From an uncultured Collinsella sp. (lineage in GTDB: Bacteria > Actinomycetota > Coriobacteriia > Coriobacteriales > Coriobacteriaceae): a stretch of 5,767 nt of DNA. Numbering within the stretch: the stretch's first letter is position 1; each line of letters begins with the position of its first letter. Both the position numbers and the translations under genes were made by a program. The DNA lies in contig USEF01000111.1 in the NCBI GenBank assembly GCA_900553475.1, positions 1 to 5,767 on the forward strand, given 5' to 3'. The notes beneath the pieces are model-generated. The model had not been told where the DNA came from and did not search any database. It was given only the letters and a program-made list of their open reading frames with translations. Positions 4,800-5,767 of this stretch are shown here, one piece after another.

Positions 4800-5735
4800 C
4801 TAGGCTTTTTTGGGTTTGTTGACGATGATGATGCCGCCGCAGACCAACAACAGGGCAACGATGACGGTAACGGGGCTCGTGCCAGCGCCCTCGCCGAGCA
4901 GCAGTGCGCTCAACAGCACGCCAAAGACTGGGTTCATAAAGCCAAAGACCGACACGCGGCTGACGGGGTTGACGGCGAGCAGGCGGGACCACAGCGAGTA
5001 CGCGACGGCGGAGATAAGCGCCATGTAGATGATGAGCGCGATGGCGGGGGCGACTTCGGTGGGGGACAATGTGCCGCCCATCAAAAAGCCGATGGCGGTG
5101 AGGACCAGGCCGCCGACTAAAAACTGCCAGCCGGCAAGCAAAACACCGTCGTGCTTGCGCGAGAAGATGCCGATCAGGCAGGTCGAAAGAGCGCCTGCAA
5201 CAGTGGAAGCCAAGATAAAGCCCTCGCCGTCGAGCGTAAAGCCAAAGGTGCCGTCCGCGCCCGAAAGGTTGACGAGCGCGACGCCGGCAAAGCCCAGCGC
5301 ACAGCCAAGCACCTTGGCCGTATTGAGCTTCTCGGTGTGAAATGCCAGGGCGGCAAAGAGGATTGCGAGGAAGTTGGCGCTGGCCTCGATGATGGAGCTC
5401 GACATGGCGCTGGCGCGCGAGAGGCCCAGATAGAAAAAGAAGTACTGCCCGATAGTCTGGAAGAGCGACAAGACAAAGATGGGCTTGATGTCGCGCGCTT
5501 GCGGTATGAGGGGGCGGCGTTGGGCCGCGCTCATCCCAACGATAACCAGGGCGCCGGCAAGCGTAAAGCGTAAACCTGCAAAGAGCAGCTGCGAAGCGCT
5601 ATCGTGCGCTGGGATGCCAAAGAGCGCGTAGCCGATCTTGATGCAGGGAAAGGCCGATCCCCAGAGTGCACAGCAAACAAGACAGCCCAGGATGAGTCCG
5701 GGCAGGGTGGCGAGATACGGCTTGCGGCTTTCCAT
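4800..5735 (-). CDS. EamA/DMT superfamily transporter
   Basis: 311 residues with about ten membrane helices arranged as two EamA repeats: repeat 1 about residues 12-156 and repeat 2 about 171-306. Family marks are ALWGSAFPCIKIG (23-35) at the first helix, FHTEKLNTAKVLGCALGFAGVAL (132-154) closing repeat 1, and SLWSRLLAVNPVSRVSVFGFMNPVFGVLLSALLLGE (247-282) in repeat 2, with the conserved late glutamate E282. It ends in a short basic tail (NKPKKA), placing the C-terminus in the cytoplasm by the positive-inside rule. DMT proteins of this length export metabolites, amino acids or drugs, or import metabolites; the sequence does not say which. The ATG at 5733-5735 has a strong minus-strand AGGAGAAGGA site (5740-5749). 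Its promoter lies beyond the window edge. It is convergent with the cyclase gene, so probably independent of it. Confidence 0.9.
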   Translation of the reverse strand: MESRKPYLATLPGLILGCLVCCALWGSAFPCIKIGYALFGIPAHDSASQLLFAGLRFTLAGALVIVGMSAAQRRPLIPQARDIKPIFVLSLFQTIGQYFFFYLGLSRASAMSSSIIEASANFLAILFAALAFHTEKLNTAKVLGCALGFAGVALVNLSGADGTFGFTLDGEGFILASTVAGALSTCLIGIFSRKHDGVLLAGWQFLVGGLVLTAIGFLMGGTLSPTEVAPAIALIIYMALISAVAYSLWSRLLAVNPVSRVSVFGFMNPVFGVLLSALLLGEGAGTSPVTVIVALLLVCGGIIIVNKPKKA

Positions 5736-5767
5736 GATGTCCTTCTCCTATACGCGCAAAGCAAAAA

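Noticed and set aside
4725..5573. Plus-strand open frames opposite the DMT transporter
   Set aside because: They are Asp/Lys/Ala/Gly-rich antisense shadows of a gene with clear EamA repeats.
1..5767. Mobile element, CRISPR array, toxin-antitoxin or defence module
   Set aside because: No transposase, integrase, regularly spaced repeats, short paired small ORFs or nuclease/helicase genes were found. The gene content is transport, redox and signalling.

Overview
The window reads as a chromosomal segment of a moderately GC-rich bacterium. My best guess is a Coriobacteriia gut anaerobe of the Collinsella type. That guess rests on codon usage, the gene content (Etf, AzlCD, a KdgT-like permease, a membrane diguanylate cyclase) and the general look of the proteins. 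No marker gene confirms it, so treat the taxonomy as inference.

Layout from left to right: (1) the 3' end of an electron-transfer flavoprotein alpha subunit gene (etfA, +), cut by the window edge; (2) a complete HD-domain phosphohydrolase gene (-), meeting etfA tail to tail so tightly that the two stop codons share the self-complementary tetranucleotide CTAG; (3) a divergent intergenic gap of about 125 bp; (4) an overlapping azlC-azlD pair (+) encoding a branched-chain amino acid exporter; (5) a KdgT-family permease gene (+) about 150 bp downstream with its own leader; (6) a 189 bp intergenic region that holds a strong stem-loop, an extended -10 promoter and a perfect 11 bp inverted repeat overlapping the predicted transcription start; (7) a membrane-anchored diguanylate cyclase gene (+) with an intact GGDEF site but no visible inhibitory I-site; (8) a short convergent intergenic region with a GC-rich hairpin; (9) an EamA/DMT-family transporter gene (-) running to the right edge.

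Four genes encode integral membrane transporter proteins of three unrelated families (AzlC+AzlD, KdgT-like, DMT). The neighbourhood looks like transport and signalling housekeeping rather than a mobile or defence island. I see no insertion sequence, integrase, CRISPR array, tRNA or rRNA. The genes do not form one pathway: only azlC-azlD is a clear functional unit, kdgT may be co-transcribed with it or independent, and the cyclase appears to be a separate, possibly regulated, single-gene unit.

I did not find a convincing undescribed system. The most interesting stretch is the 3415-3557 terminator, promoter and palindrome cluster in front of the diguanylate cyclase. Next is the divergence of the KdgT-like permease from the classic KDG permease motif.
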